A stretch of DNA of 64,000 nt from Marinovum algicola (lineage in GTDB: Bacteria > Pseudomonadota > Alphaproteobacteria > Rhodobacterales > Rhodobacteraceae), in the NCBI RefSeq assembly GCF_900109145.1, contig NZ_FNYY01000016.1:52026-116025 (forward strand), read 5' to 3'. Under the pieces are notes generated by a model. It saw only the letters and a list, made by a program, of their open reading frames with translations, searched no databases and was not told the origin of the DNA. The translations under genes were made by a program, and so were the position numbers. Below are positions 7,764 through 16,399 of this stretch, piece after piece. The stretch's first letter is position 1, and every line of letters begins with the position of its first letter.

Positions 7764-8473
7764 GCGACTTGTTTCCGGTCAGGCTCGAGGCGGCCCGAGC
7801 CACGCGGCGCGGCAGGACGCTGGTCGGCCCGGTCGATCTCGAACTCGACGGCGCCGGGACAACCGTGGTGATCGGCCCCAACGGCGCCGGCAAGACGACC
7901 TTTCTGCGTATGTTGCACGGCACGGCGCGGCTGGGGGGCGGGCGGATTCGCTGGAATTGCACCACCGAAGAGGCGCGGCATCACCAGTGTTTCGTGTTTC
8001 AGCAGCCGGTGATGCTGCGGCGCACGGTGATGCAGAACCTGATCTACCCGCTGCGCATGCGCGGCATGTCGCGCGGCGAGGCCGAAGACCGCGCGCGGCG
8101 CTGGGCCGCGCGGGTGGGGCTGGGCTCGATGCTGACCCGACAGGCGCCGGTGCTATCCGGCGGCGAGCGGCAGAAGCTGGCGCTGGCGCGGGCGATGATC
8201 ACCGAGCCGAAGCTGCTGTTTCTCGACGAGCCCTGCGCCTCGCTCGATGGCCGGGCGATGCGCGAGATCGAGGAGATCCTGCAAGAGGCCCGGGCCGGTG
8301 GCATGCGGCTGATCCTCTCGACCCACGATATGGGCCAGGCGCGGCGACTGGCCGACGAGGTGCTGTTTCTGCTGCATGGCTGGCTGCACGACCGGGGCGC
8401 CGGACCGGAATTTTTCACCCAGCCCGCCACGCCTCAGGCGCGGGCCTTTCTGAACGGAGATATTGTCGAATGA
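7760..8473 (+). CDS. tupC: Tungstate ABC transporter ATP-binding protein
   Basis: 237 residues. Walker A is GPNGAGKTT, the signature LSGGERQK, Walker B LLFLDEP and the switch His is in STHD. There is no C-terminal molybdate-binding (TOBE) domain, unlike ModC, which fits TupC/WtpC-type short ATPases. The GTG start at 7760 overlaps the tupB stop, and the stop overlaps the tupA start (ATGA), so the three genes are translated as a unit. Confidence 0.87.
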   Translation: MSDLFPVRLEAARATRRGRTLVGPVDLELDGAGTTVVIGPNGAGKTTFLRMLHGTARLGGGRIRWNCTTEEARHHQCFVFQQPVMLRRTVMQNLIYPLRMRGMSRGEAEDRARRWAARVGLGSMLTRQAPVLSGGERQKLALARAMITEPKLLFLDEPCASLDGRAMREIEEILQEARAGGMRLILSTHDMGQARRLADEVLFLLHGWLHDRGAGPEFFTQPATPQARAFLNGDIVE

Positions 8474-9279
8474 AACATCTGATCCTGTCGCTGGCGCTGA
8501 TCGCGTGTTCCGGCGCCGCCCTGGCCGCCGAGACGATGAAAATGGCCGTTACCACGTCGTTCCATAATTCCGGGCTGGCGGATGTGTTGCTGCCGCGGAT
8601 CGCGGCGGACCTCGATCTCGAGGTGCAGCTGCTGGTGGTTGGCACGGGGCAGGCGATCCGGCTGGGCGAGGCGGGTGACGTCGATGCCATCCTGGTGCAT
8701 TCGCGCGGCGCCGAAGAGACATTTGTCGCGGCAAGGAACGGCACCCACCGGCGCGAGATCATGTACAACGATTTTGTCTTCATCGGGCCCGAGAGCGACC
8801 CCGCCGATATCGCCGGTGCGCCGAGCGCCACCGAAGCGCTGCAACGCATTGCCGCGGCCGAGGCGCCGTTTGTCTCGCGCGGGGATGACAGCGGCACCCA
8901 CAAGAAGGAGCTGAGCCTCTGGGACGACGCCGGGCAGGATCCGGCGACGCTGCACGATTGGTACAAACCCGTGGGCGCCGGCATGGGTGCGGCGCTGAAC
9001 ACCGCCGCCGGCATGGGCGCCTATATCATGTCGGATCGGGCGAGCTGGCTGAATTTCGGCAACAAGGGCGATCTGGCGCTGCTGTTTTCCGGCGATGCGG
9101 TGCTGTTCAACCAATATGCCTATCTTCCGGTGAACCCGGAGAAACATGGCCATGTGAAACATGACCTGGCAATGAAGCTGGAAGACTGGCTGGTGTCCGA
9201 CACCGCAAAAACGCTGATCGATGGCTACACCATCGACGGCGAGACGCTCTTTGTCTTCAACGCCAAGGCGGCGGACTAG
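8470..9279 (+). CDS. tupA: Tungstate-binding periplasmic protein
   Basis: 269 residues. A Sec signal peptide ends near AALAAE (about 20-22). The mature protein begins with MAVTTSFHNSGLA, the TupA oxyanion loop (TTS..SG), followed by the characteristic GDVDAILVHSRG and RGDDSGTHKKE. The family binds tungstate with very high selectivity over molybdate and sulfate. The W imported could serve the formate dehydrogenase encoded 27 kb downstream (inference). Confidence 0.88.
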   Translation: MKHLILSLALIACSGAALAAETMKMAVTTSFHNSGLADVLLPRIAADLDLEVQLLVVGTGQAIRLGEAGDVDAILVHSRGAEETFVAARNGTHRREIMYNDFVFIGPESDPADIAGAPSATEALQRIAAAEAPFVSRGDDSGTHKKELSLWDDAGQDPATLHDWYKPVGAGMGAALNTAAGMGAYIMSDRASWLNFGNKGDLALLFSGDAVLFNQYAYLPVNPEKHGHVKHDLAMKLEDWLVSDTAKTLIDGYTIDGETLFVFNAKAAD

Positions 9280-9540
9280 GCGCACCCGAAAGGTAAGCTT
9301 TCGCAACTGTGGTGCAAGCTTATCGGACATTTTCGGGGAGGGCAGGGCAGGGCGGTTTCCTGCCCGGTGTGCCCTGACAAGCGCCGCCCGGCGGCATTGC
9401 CGTGCGGCCGCGCCGCGGCCGCCACGAAAGACTACGCCGGATGGTGGGCCGGGTCACGCGGCGGCGTGAGAGACCCGAGACGTTGTGGCGTTTTTGCCGA
9501 GCCCTGCGGCGCGGGTAATCCCGGCCGGGCCGGGGGGCGC
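9280..9540. other. Gene-free stretch with a distant iteron
   Basis: No gene is supported here. The left edge holds an exact copy of the long RepA iteron at 9283-9304. Then comes GC-rich sequence with inverted repeats around 9390-9425 and the convergent end of the IclR gene. Confidence 0.5.
9283..9304 (+). repeat. Exact iteron copy 5.2 kb from the origin
   Basis: Identical over 22 bp to the element at 4038-4059 (starts CACCCGAAAGGTAAG). It lies four bases behind the tupA stop. A chance 22-bp identity is negligible, so this is either a RepA titration/handcuffing site or the scar of a rearrangement that moved origin-proximal DNA. Confidence 0.7.
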
Positions 9541-10320
9541 TCAGGCACAGCCCAGATGGCGGGAGATCGCGCGGGCGCAGGATGTGACCGCATCGATCAC
9601 GCTCTGATCGGGCGGCGCGGGCGCATCGAAGGCGCGGGTGGCGTTGATCGCCCCGACGATGCCGCCGGATATGTCGCGGATCGGGGCGGCGACCGAGGCC
9701 ATGCCACGTTCGAAACTGCCGAGCTGCACCACGACATCGCGCGCGCGGTCGGCGCGCCATTGCGCCAGCAGCGTTGCCATGTTGCGCGGCGTCCCGCGGG
9801 GCGCATGATCGTAATGTTCATCCCGGTAGAGCGCGATCAGCGAGGCTTCGTCGAGATCGGTCAGCAGCACCCGGCCCATGGTGGTGGCCGCCGCCGGCAG
9901 CCGGCTGCCGACATGCACGATGCTGCCCATGCCCATGCGGCTGGCGACCCGCAGCATGTAAAGCACGCTCTTGCCGTCGCGCACGCCAAGATGGGTCGAC
10001 CAGTCGGTTTCGTCCCGCAGCGCCTCGATCTCGGGCAGGGCGATCTGCACCAACTCGCGCGAGGCCATGTATCCATGCCCCAGCCGCAGCACCGCCGGCC
10101 CCAGCGCATAGGTCTGCCGCCGCGCGTCGTGCAGCAGGAAGCCCAGATGCGCCAGGGTATAGACCGTGCGGAAGGCGGCCGACCGGCTGAGCCCCAGGCT
10201 GCGCGCGATATCGCTGAGCGTCAGTTCCTGCCGCTCGGTGGTGAAGGCATCCAGCACCGCGAAGCCGCGGAGCAGGCCGGGGACCAGATAGCGGTCTTCA
10301 TCGGCGTCCGTTTTATCCAT
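9541..10320 (-). CDS. IclR-family transcriptional regulator (first of two)
   Basis: 259 residues. A winged helix-turn-helix at about 14-75 (LTLSDIARSLGLSRSAAFRTVYTL) precedes the IclR effector domain (about 85-255) with VHVGSRLPAAATTMGRVLL. It is transcribed away from the bicupin gene at 10406, with 85 bp between them. TGAAACGC is directly repeated in that gap (10320 and 10339), 19 bp apart. It probably controls the bicupin gene and perhaps the larger catabolic operon. Confidence 0.88.
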   Translation of the reverse strand: MDKTDADEDRYLVPGLLRGFAVLDAFTTERQELTLSDIARSLGLSRSAAFRTVYTLAHLGFLLHDARRQTYALGPAVLRLGHGYMASRELVQIALPEIEALRDETDWSTHLGVRDGKSVLYMLRVASRMGMGSIVHVGSRLPAAATTMGRVLLTDLDEASLIALYRDEHYDHAPRGTPRNMATLLAQWRADRARDVVVQLGSFERGMASVAAPIRDISGGIVGAINATRAFDAPAPPDQSVIDAVTSCARAISRHLGCA

Positions 10321-10405
10321 GAAACGCCATGTATCAGGTGAAACGCGTGCCGGCTACAAATCTCTGCATCGAATTTTGCACGACAGCCACCACGGAGGAC
10401 CCGAC

Positions 10406-11350
10406 ATGAACATGCGCGCAACCGCCTCGCCGCTCGCGGCGGAACTCAAGGCCCATACCGGGCGCTTCACCGACAAGGAATTCGACTGGAACGCCTTTCC
10501 CTCGAACGCCGGTTTCCCCGATCTGGCGCGGGCGCAGATGCGCTATGTCGGGGCAGGGGGCTCGCCCAAGGTGGGCGATACCTCGACGCTCAAGGCCGAC
10601 AATTTCACCGTCTCGCTGATCTACAAGGAGCCGGGCAAATACGCCGCCTGCCACAGCCATGAAATCGAAGAGAGTTTCCTGATCATCGATGGCGCGCTGA
10701 TCGTCGGCTGGGAGCGGGACGGCGAGGTCTGCGAGGTCAACCTCGGGCCGAAGGACATGATCCTGAACGCGCGCGAGATCGGCCATGGATTCCGCGTCGA
10801 CGGGGTGGAGCCGGTGCTGATGTCGATCTCGGTCGATGTCGGCAAGCCGCTGCCGCCGGTCTATCACTATCACCCGAAGGAACATGCGCCCGAGCTCGCC
10901 CGGGCCTTTGGCGCCAAGCCGGGCGAGACCATCAAGTTCGATCCCGCCGGCGATCATCCGTTGCAGAAGCTGATGGCGCAATATGTGATTCGCCACGTCG
11001 ACCAGCCGACGATCTGGGAAGACGCCGGCTTCAGCCGCAAGGTCTATGTCGGCGAGGGCGGTCTGGGCCATGATACCTGCCGCAAGGAGATGTGGGGCGT
11101 GCCGTCGCGTGTGGGGATCAAGGGATTCGTGCGCGATGTCGAGGATGCCTTCCTGGTGCTCGAAGGCAGCCTGACCGTGGGCTGGGAAGACAATGGCGAA
11201 ACCGTCGAGGTCGAGCTCGGGCCGCGCGATCTGGTCAAGACGCCGGCCGGCCGCAAGCACTGGATTCGCAACGATGGTGCCGGCGCGGCCACGGTCTGGC
11301 ACGTGATCGGTTCGTCGAAGGGCGATGATGTGGTCTACGAAGCCGCCTGA
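10406..11350 (+). CDS. Bicupin protein of the catabolic island
   Basis: 314 residues with two cupin barrels (about 45-150 and 215-305). The first has a likely metal site in ACHSHEIEES followed by DGALIVGW. The second repeats LEGSLTVGWEDNG but lacks the clustered histidines, so it may be structural. GGAGG lies 7 bases before the chosen ATG at 10406, while an ATG at 10319 would read through the promoter region. Position next to an IclR gene and a Rieske oxygenase operon suggests a dioxygenase or isomerase in the same pathway, but the substrate cannot be read from sequence. Confidence 0.75.
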   Translation: MNMRATASPLAAELKAHTGRFTDKEFDWNAFPSNAGFPDLARAQMRYVGAGGSPKVGDTSTLKADNFTVSLIYKEPGKYAACHSHEIEESFLIIDGALIVGWERDGEVCEVNLGPKDMILNAREIGHGFRVDGVEPVLMSISVDVGKPLPPVYHYHPKEHAPELARAFGAKPGETIKFDPAGDHPLQKLMAQYVIRHVDQPTIWEDAGFSRKVYVGEGGLGHDTCRKEMWGVPSRVGIKGFVRDVEDAFLVLEGSLTVGWEDNGETVEVELGPRDLVKTPAGRKHWIRNDGAGAATVWHVIGSSKGDDVVYEAA

Positions 11351-11372
11351 ATGCCCAAAACCTGATCACCCG

Positions 11373-11399
11373 GGCCATGGCGGCTGATCCGCCATGGCC
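11373..11399 (+). terminator. Hairpin after the bicupin gene
   Basis: An 11-bp perfect stem (GGCCATGGCGG paired with CCGCCATGGCC) with a 5-base loop, 23 bases after the bicupin stop. There is no U tract, so it may be a Rho-assisted end or an RNA-stabilising hairpin. Confidence 0.5.
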
Positions 11400-11541
11400 G
11401 AGAAGGCCGCCTGCCTGCCGGTGAAACGGTGAATGCGGCCTGTGGGGCATCGCCGGTTTCCTTTGGATATCAGCGGCTTGCCCTGACTTCTACGGTTCAA
11501 GACCTGACCGCGCCTGCCCAAGAAAAACTTTTCGAAAACAC

Positions 11542-11603
11542 TTGACTCACCGGGGTGGCCTTCAGTTATCATCAATAGTGAACAAGTTGTTCATATTTGA
11601 ACA
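11542..11603 (+). promoter_or_regulatory. Operon promoter with IclR-type operator
   Basis: TTGACT (11542-11547) and TATCAT (11567-11572) form a promoter-like pair with a 19-bp spacer. Directly behind lies TGAACAAGTTGTTCA (11579-11593), a perfect dyad around a central base, and another TGAACA half-site at 11598-11603. The same TGAAC/GTTCA arms recur just ahead of the second IclR gene (26009-26022). The position over the expected transcription start suggests repression. Confidence 0.6.
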
Positions 11604-11648
11604 CCTGCAAGACGGACGAAACATCAAGCAACCGAGAGGAGCCACGTC

Positions 11649-11951
11649 ATGGATGCTTTCAAGGACAGACTTGCACAGCGGGCCGCGGACACCAGCCGCC
11701 CGGCGCTGGCGCATCAATGCCGGGGGCGGGAGCTGGAGCCGCAGGAGGCGGATTTCGCGTCGGTCCTGATGGAGGTCTATGACGCCGTGCGCCATGACTA
11801 TGACGCCGTCGCCACCGCCCTGACCGAGCGCGGCTTTGCGGCGCCGGTCTCGGGCCGCACCGACTGGACCGCCGATCTGGTTCACGATGAGCTGGTGGCG
11901 ATCAACGCCGCGCTTGACGCGGCATATGCGGAGCACGGGTATGGCGCTTGA
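11649..11951 (+). CDS. Small protein, recombinase-like helix-turn-helix type
   Basis: 100 residues and the first gene of the catabolic operon. The sequence (ELEPQEADFASVLMEVYDAV..LTERGF..WTADLVHDELVAIN) resembles short proteins annotated as recombinase-like HTH, which are often found beside Rieske oxygenase genes. There is no metal motif, membrane segment or signal peptide. Its last 11 bases overlap the ABC ATPase gene. Its role is unknown: a regulator or a small enzyme-assembly factor are both possible. Confidence 0.6.
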   Translation: MDAFKDRLAQRAADTSRPALAHQCRGRELEPQEADFASVLMEVYDAVRHDYDAVATALTERGFAAPVSGRTDWTADLVHDELVAINAALDAAYAEHGYGA

Positions 11952-12711
11952 GTTCCGCAATGTGACCAAGAAGTTCACCACCAATGCCGGCGACCGGCTG
12001 ACCGCGGTGAGCGACGTGAGCTTTCGGGTCGACGAGGGCGAGTTCGTCTCGGTCGTCGGGCCTTCGGGCTGCGGCAAATCGACGATCCTGTCGATGACCG
12101 CCGGGCTCTATCAGCCGAGCGACGGCGAGGTGCTTGTTTCGGATGCGGCGGTGACCGGTCCCAATGCGCATGTCGGTTTCATGCTGCAAAAGGATCTGCT
12201 GCTGCCCTGGCGTTCGATCATCTCGAATATCGAGTTCGGGCTGGAGGCGCGCGGCGTGGCCAAGGCGGAACGGCGCGCACGCGCCATGAAGGAGCTGGAG
12301 CACTGCCAGCTTGCCGGGTTCGACAGCCATTATCCCTATCAGCTTTCGGGCGGGATGCGGCAGCGCGCGGCGCTGGCCCGCACGCTGGCCATCGACCCCG
12401 AGATCATCCTGCTCGACGAGCCGTTCTCGGCGCTGGATGCGCAGACCAAGCTGCTGTTGCAGAATTCCTTTGCCGGCACCATCGCCAAGACCGGCAAGAC
12501 GACGCTGCTGATCACCCATGATCTGGTGGAGGCGGTGCTGATGTCCGACCGCATTCTGGTGCTGTCGGAACGCCCCGGCACCGTGGTGGCGGAAATCAAG
12601 GTCGACCTGCCGAAACGCGACCGGCCGATCGAGCGGCGCGTCATGCCGGAGGTTTCCGACTATGCCGCTCAGCTCTTCAAACACCTGAAACTCGAAGAAA
12701 AGGCCGCCTGA
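11941..12711 (+). CDS. NitT/TauT-type ABC importer ATPase
   Basis: 256 residues. Walker A is GPSGCGKST, the Q loop is in MLQKDLLLPW, the signature LSGGMRQR, Walker B ILLDEPF and the switch His in ITHD. This is the SsuB/TauB/NrtD type. The ATG at 11941 overlaps the preceding gene by 11 bp (coupled). With the binding protein and permease that follow, it forms the substrate importer of the catabolic island. Confidence 0.9.
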   Translation: MALEFRNVTKKFTTNAGDRLTAVSDVSFRVDEGEFVSVVGPSGCGKSTILSMTAGLYQPSDGEVLVSDAAVTGPNAHVGFMLQKDLLLPWRSIISNIEFGLEARGVAKAERRARAMKELEHCQLAGFDSHYPYQLSGGMRQRAALARTLAIDPEIILLDEPFSALDAQTKLLLQNSFAGTIAKTGKTTLLITHDLVEAVLMSDRILVLSERPGTVVAEIKVDLPKRDRPIERRVMPEVSDYAAQLFKHLKLEEKAA

Positions 12712-12740
12712 GGCGCCGCTCGGAACAGGGAGTCCCGAAC

Positions 12741-13715
12741 ATGAAACATCGCATTCTTTCCACCTTCGCCGCCGCCGCCCTGGCGCTGTCCGCCAGTGCC
12801 GCCGCTGCGGCCGAAGAAGTCACCTATCTGTTTCCGGCGCCGGATTTCCTTCCGGCTTTCGCGCCGTTCCAGCTTGCCAAGGGCAAGGGCTATTTCGAGG
12901 AGGCCGGGCTCGACGTCACCTTTCAGGTGGGCAAGGGCGGCGCCGATGTGGCGACCCAGGTCGCGCTTGGCAATGCCGATCTGGGCGGCGGGATCGGCGA
13001 CACGCCGATCATCGTGCGGGCCAACGGCCTCGAGATCCGCGGCGTCGCGCTGCTGGGCGGCCGCGGCCTGACCCAGCTCGCCTGGCGCGAGGATGCCGGC
13101 ATTTCCGGCCCCGAAGACCTCAAGGGCAAGTCGATCGGCGTGCTGTCGTTCCAGGACACCACCTATTACAACTTGCTCGGCGTGCTGGCCTCGGCCGGGC
13201 TGAGCAAGACTGATGTCGATATCCAGGCGGTGGGCCCCGGCGGCATCATCCAGTTGAGCATCGCCGGCAAGCTTGACGCCATGTCGGGCGTGCCCGAGTG
13301 GATCGCCGCCATCGAGGCCGCCGGCGTCGCGATGGATCAGATGCCGGTCGATTCGGTGTTCCCGGCGATGGCCCAGGCGGTCATCGCCTCGGACGACACC
13401 ATCGAGGAACGCCCCGAGGTGGTGCAGGGGTTTGTCGAGGCGGTGCTGCGCGGGCTGCGCGACATCTCGGCCGATCCGGCGGCCGCGGCGGCGGATTACG
13501 TCAGCTTTGTGCCGCAGCATTCCGAAAATCTCGCCGGGATCGAGGCGATCCTGCGGGCCTACGCCGAGCTGATCTATCCCGAGGGCGAGAACCAGCCGCT
13601 GGGCAGCTTTGATCCGGCACGGATCAAGGCGGTGCAGGATTTCTATGTCGATGCCGGGCTGGTGCGCACCGCGGTGCCGGTCGACGAGCTGTACACCAAC
13701 GAGTTCATCAAATGA
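12741..13715 (+). CDS. NitT/TauT-type periplasmic substrate-binding protein
   Basis: 324 residues. The Sec signal peptide (about 1-24) ends at SAAAAAEE. The mature protein has the NMT1/TauA-like fold: PAFAPFQLAKGKGYFEEAGL, then the ligand-loop region QVGKGGADVATQVALGNAD. Family members bind sulfonates, nitrate, pyrimidines or aromatic acids, and the ligand cannot be read here. It sits in a catabolic operon, so the ligand is probably the substrate of the Rieske oxygenase. Confidence 0.87.
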   Translation: MKHRILSTFAAAALALSASAAAAAEEVTYLFPAPDFLPAFAPFQLAKGKGYFEEAGLDVTFQVGKGGADVATQVALGNADLGGGIGDTPIIVRANGLEIRGVALLGGRGLTQLAWREDAGISGPEDLKGKSIGVLSFQDTTYYNLLGVLASAGLSKTDVDIQAVGPGGIIQLSIAGKLDAMSGVPEWIAAIEAAGVAMDQMPVDSVFPAMAQAVIASDDTIEERPEVVQGFVEAVLRGLRDISADPAAAAADYVSFVPQHSENLAGIEAILRAYAELIYPEGENQPLGSFDPARIKAVQDFYVDAGLVRTAVPVDELYTNEFIK

Positions 13716-14554
13716 CCGATACAACTCAGGCCGTGGCCGGGCGCTCTGCCCCGGCCGCCAAGGCCCCCGCTTCCAAGGGAACCCGCCCCATGCGCCTTGC
13801 CAATCCGCTTTATGCAAGCCTCGGACTGCTGGTCCTCGTGCTTCTGGCCTGGGAATTTCTGCCCCCGGCGCTGGACGTGCCCAAGTTCATCATTCCGACG
13901 CTGACCGATTGCCTGGCCGAACTCTCCCGCATGTGGGCCTTCGAGGGGCTGCTGGGGCATTTCCTGTCGACCGCGCTCTACACCGTGCTGGGCTTTGCCA
14001 TCGGATCGCTGCTGGGCGCGGTTCTGGGCTATCTGCTGGGCATGTCGGAATTCTGGGAGAAGGTGCTTTCGCCCTATATCCTGGCCTTGCAGATCGCACC
14101 CAAGGTGGCCTTTGCGCCGCTGTTCATCATGTGGTTCGGCTATAACGCCATGCCCAAGCTGCTGGTCACCGTGCTGATCGTGTTTTTCCCGGTGCTGGTC
14201 AATGTGCTTCAGGCGATGCGCACCGTCGACCGCGATCTGGTGAACCTTGCCCGGGCCTACAACCTCGGCCGGCTGGGCGTGTTCTGGAAAGTCGAGATGC
14301 CCTCGACCCTGCCCAACCTGATGGCCGGTCTGCGCATCGCCTCCACCCTGGCCGTGATCGGCGTGACGGTGGGCGAGCTGGTGGGCGGCAACACCGGGCT
14401 GGGTTTCCTGATCTCCTACGGCGGCGGCCAGGCCAATGCGGCGATGGTGTTCAACGCGATCCTGCTGCTGACGGTGATCGGCTACGCGCTCTATTTCGCG
14501 CTGGTCAAGATCGAGACCCGCGTGCTGCATTACCTGCCCCGCGCCGAGCACTGA
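13712..14554 (+). CDS. NitT/TauT-type ABC importer permease
   Basis: 280 residues with about six membrane helices. The BPD permease motif lies around LVNLARAYNLGRLGVFWKVEMPSTLP, residues about 175-200. A 30-residue Ala/Pro-rich N-terminus precedes the first helix (about 35-55). The start overlaps the binding-protein stop (ATGA). Confidence 0.88.
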   Translation: MTDTTQAVAGRSAPAAKAPASKGTRPMRLANPLYASLGLLVLVLLAWEFLPPALDVPKFIIPTLTDCLAELSRMWAFEGLLGHFLSTALYTVLGFAIGSLLGAVLGYLLGMSEFWEKVLSPYILALQIAPKVAFAPLFIMWFGYNAMPKLLVTVLIVFFPVLVNVLQAMRTVDRDLVNLARAYNLGRLGVFWKVEMPSTLPNLMAGLRIASTLAVIGVTVGELVGGNTGLGFLISYGGGQANAAMVFNAILLLTVIGYALYFALVKIETRVLHYLPRAEH

Positions 14555-14615
14555 CGCCGGGCCATGACATCGGGTCGCCCTGCGGCGGCGGCCAGCCAGA
14601 TTAGGGAGAACGCAA

Positions 14616-15662
14616 ATGACTGTCGTCGACAAGAAAGCGCTGATCGAGAAGCGCGTGAACGAAGGCCTGCGCGGCCAATGGTATCCGGTGGCCAAATCGG
14701 TCGAGATCAAGGGCGCGCGCCCCTTCGGCACCAAGCTGCTGGGCCAGAAGCTCGTGCTGTGGCGCGACGGCGCCGGCAAGATCCGCTGCCTCGAGGACTT
14801 CTGTCCGCACCGTGGCGCCCCGCTGTCCTATGGCGAGGTGCATGACGGCCATGTCGCCTGTCGCTATCACGGCGTGGTGGTCGATGGCGAAGGCGTGGTG
14901 CAGCGGGTGCCGGCGATGCCGGAATGCGCGCTCGAGGGCCGCAAGGCGCTGCAATCCTACACCGTGCAGGAAAGCAACGACGCGGTCTTTGTCTATGTGC
15001 CCTCGGCCGACCGGCCCGAACCGCCGGAGCTGGTGCTGCCCAAGGAGATGACCAGCGACGCATGGACCGGCTTTCTCTGCACCTCGGTCTGGGAAACCAA
15101 CTATCGTTACGCGCTGGATAACCTCGCCGATCCGATGCACGGCTGCTACCTGCATGCCGAGAGCTTTACCCTGGCGTATGGCTCCAAGCAGGACCTGATG
15201 CAGCTCAACAAGACCGACGAGGGTTTCCGCATCGAGCGCGTCGGCCAGACCGGCGAGAACTTCGACTGGACCGAGTTCGAGATCCATGACGGCTCGATGT
15301 TCTGTTTCCTCGACATTCCCTATCCGCCGGCGGCCGGGCCGGGCGGCGTGTTCCGCATCATCGGCTTTACCACGCCGGTGGATGAGACCACCTGCCGGGT
15401 GTTCTTCTGGCGGATGCGCCAGGTCGAGGGCACGGCGCGGGAGAGCTGGCGTTTCCTGTATCGCGCGGTGCTGGAAACCAATCACTGGAACGTGCTCGAG
15501 CAGGACCGGGTGATGCTGGAAGGCATGTCGGACGACGCGCGCAAGCGCGAGATGCTCTATCAGCATGATCTGGGTGTCAGCCGCATCCGGCAGATCCTGA
15601 CCCGGGCGGCCAAGGCGCAGATTGAGGCCGAGCTGAAATCGGCCGCGGTGGCGGCGGAATGA
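14616..15662 (+). CDS. Rieske non-heme iron oxygenase, alpha subunit
   Basis: 348 residues. The Rieske [2Fe-2S] ligands are C63-x-H65 and C82-x2-H85. The mononuclear iron site is D172-P-M-H175-x4-H180 (ADPMHGCYLH). The size and lack of a beta subunit place it with the one-component-oxygenase (phthalate/vanillate/KshA-like) group, which dihydroxylates or demethylates aromatic rings. No Rieske reductase or ferredoxin gene is next to it. Candidates for the redox partners are the flavoprotein and flavodoxin at 22905-24586 in the same operon. The stop overlaps the next SDR gene. Confidence 0.9.
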   Translation: MTVVDKKALIEKRVNEGLRGQWYPVAKSVEIKGARPFGTKLLGQKLVLWRDGAGKIRCLEDFCPHRGAPLSYGEVHDGHVACRYHGVVVDGEGVVQRVPAMPECALEGRKALQSYTVQESNDAVFVYVPSADRPEPPELVLPKEMTSDAWTGFLCTSVWETNYRYALDNLADPMHGCYLHAESFTLAYGSKQDLMQLNKTDEGFRIERVGQTGENFDWTEFEIHDGSMFCFLDIPYPPAAGPGGVFRIIGFTTPVDETTCRVFFWRMRQVEGTARESWRFLYRAVLETNHWNVLEQDRVMLEGMSDDARKREMLYQHDLGVSRIRQILTRAAKAQIEAELKSAAVAAE

Positions 15663-16399
15663 GCCTCGATGGCCGTCATATCCTCGTCACCGGCGCGGCG
15701 AGCGGTCTGGGTGAAGTGATCGCCCGGTCGCTTGCCGCCAAGGGCGCGCGCCTGATCCTCGCGGATATCGCCGAGGAGGAGGGTCGGGCCACGGCCGACA
15801 GCCTCGGGGCGGCATTTGTGCGGGTCGATCTGGGCGATCCGGATTCGATCCGCGCCTGCGGCGAAGCGGTTGCGCGGCTGACGGCGGGCAAGCTGCACGG
15901 GCTGATCAACAACGGCGCGATTGCCACCGGCATCGGCGGCATTCCCTACGACGAGATCGAGCTGGAGAGCTGGGATCTGGTGCAGCGGGTCAATGTGCGC
16001 GGCACCTGGCTGATGGTGCGGGCCATGGCGCCGCTGCTGAAAGCCTCGGGATCGGGCCGGGTGGTCAACATGGCGTCGGATACGGCGCTCTGGGGGGCGC
16101 CGCGGCTGATGTCCTATGTCGCCAGCAAGGGCGCGGTGATCGCGATGACGCGGTCGTTGGCGCGGGAACTGGGGCCGGACCGCATCGGGGTGACGGCGGT
16201 GGCGCCGGGCATCCTGACCACCGAAAGCACCGATTACGTGCCCGAAGCGCGGCACAGGCAGTATTCCGAAGGCCGTGCGGTGCCCGGGGCACAATCGCCG
16301 CAGGACATCACCGACGTGGTGGCCTTTCTCGTGGAGGAGGGCGCGCTGACGCTCACCGGGCAGGTGCTGCCGGTCAACAACGGGTTCGTTTTCGCATGA
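15659..16399 (+). CDS. Short-chain dehydrogenase/reductase (canonical)
   Basis: 246 residues. The NAD(P) loop is TGAASGLG, NNGA follows, and the catalytic Ser (NMASD) and YVASK tetrad are intact. Position right behind the oxygenase suggests oxidation of a cis-dihydrodiol or of an alcohol made in the pathway. ATGA overlaps join it to the genes on both sides. Confidence 0.85.
   Translation: MSLDGRHILVTGAASGLGEVIARSLAAKGARLILADIAEEEGRATADSLGAAFVRVDLGDPDSIRACGEAVARLTAGKLHGLINNGAIATGIGGIPYDEIELESWDLVQRVNVRGTWLMVRAMAPLLKASGSGRVVNMASDTALWGAPRLMSYVASKGAVIAMTRSLARELGPDRIGVTAVAPGILTTESTDYVPEARHRQYSEGRAVPGAQSPQDITDVVAFLVEEGALTLTGQVLPVNNGFVFA

Noticed and set aside
7705..9279. Apparent 524-residue fusion of an ABC-like frame and TupA
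   Set aside because: The N-terminal half is tupC read in the wrong frame; tupA has its own signal peptide and ATG at 8470.
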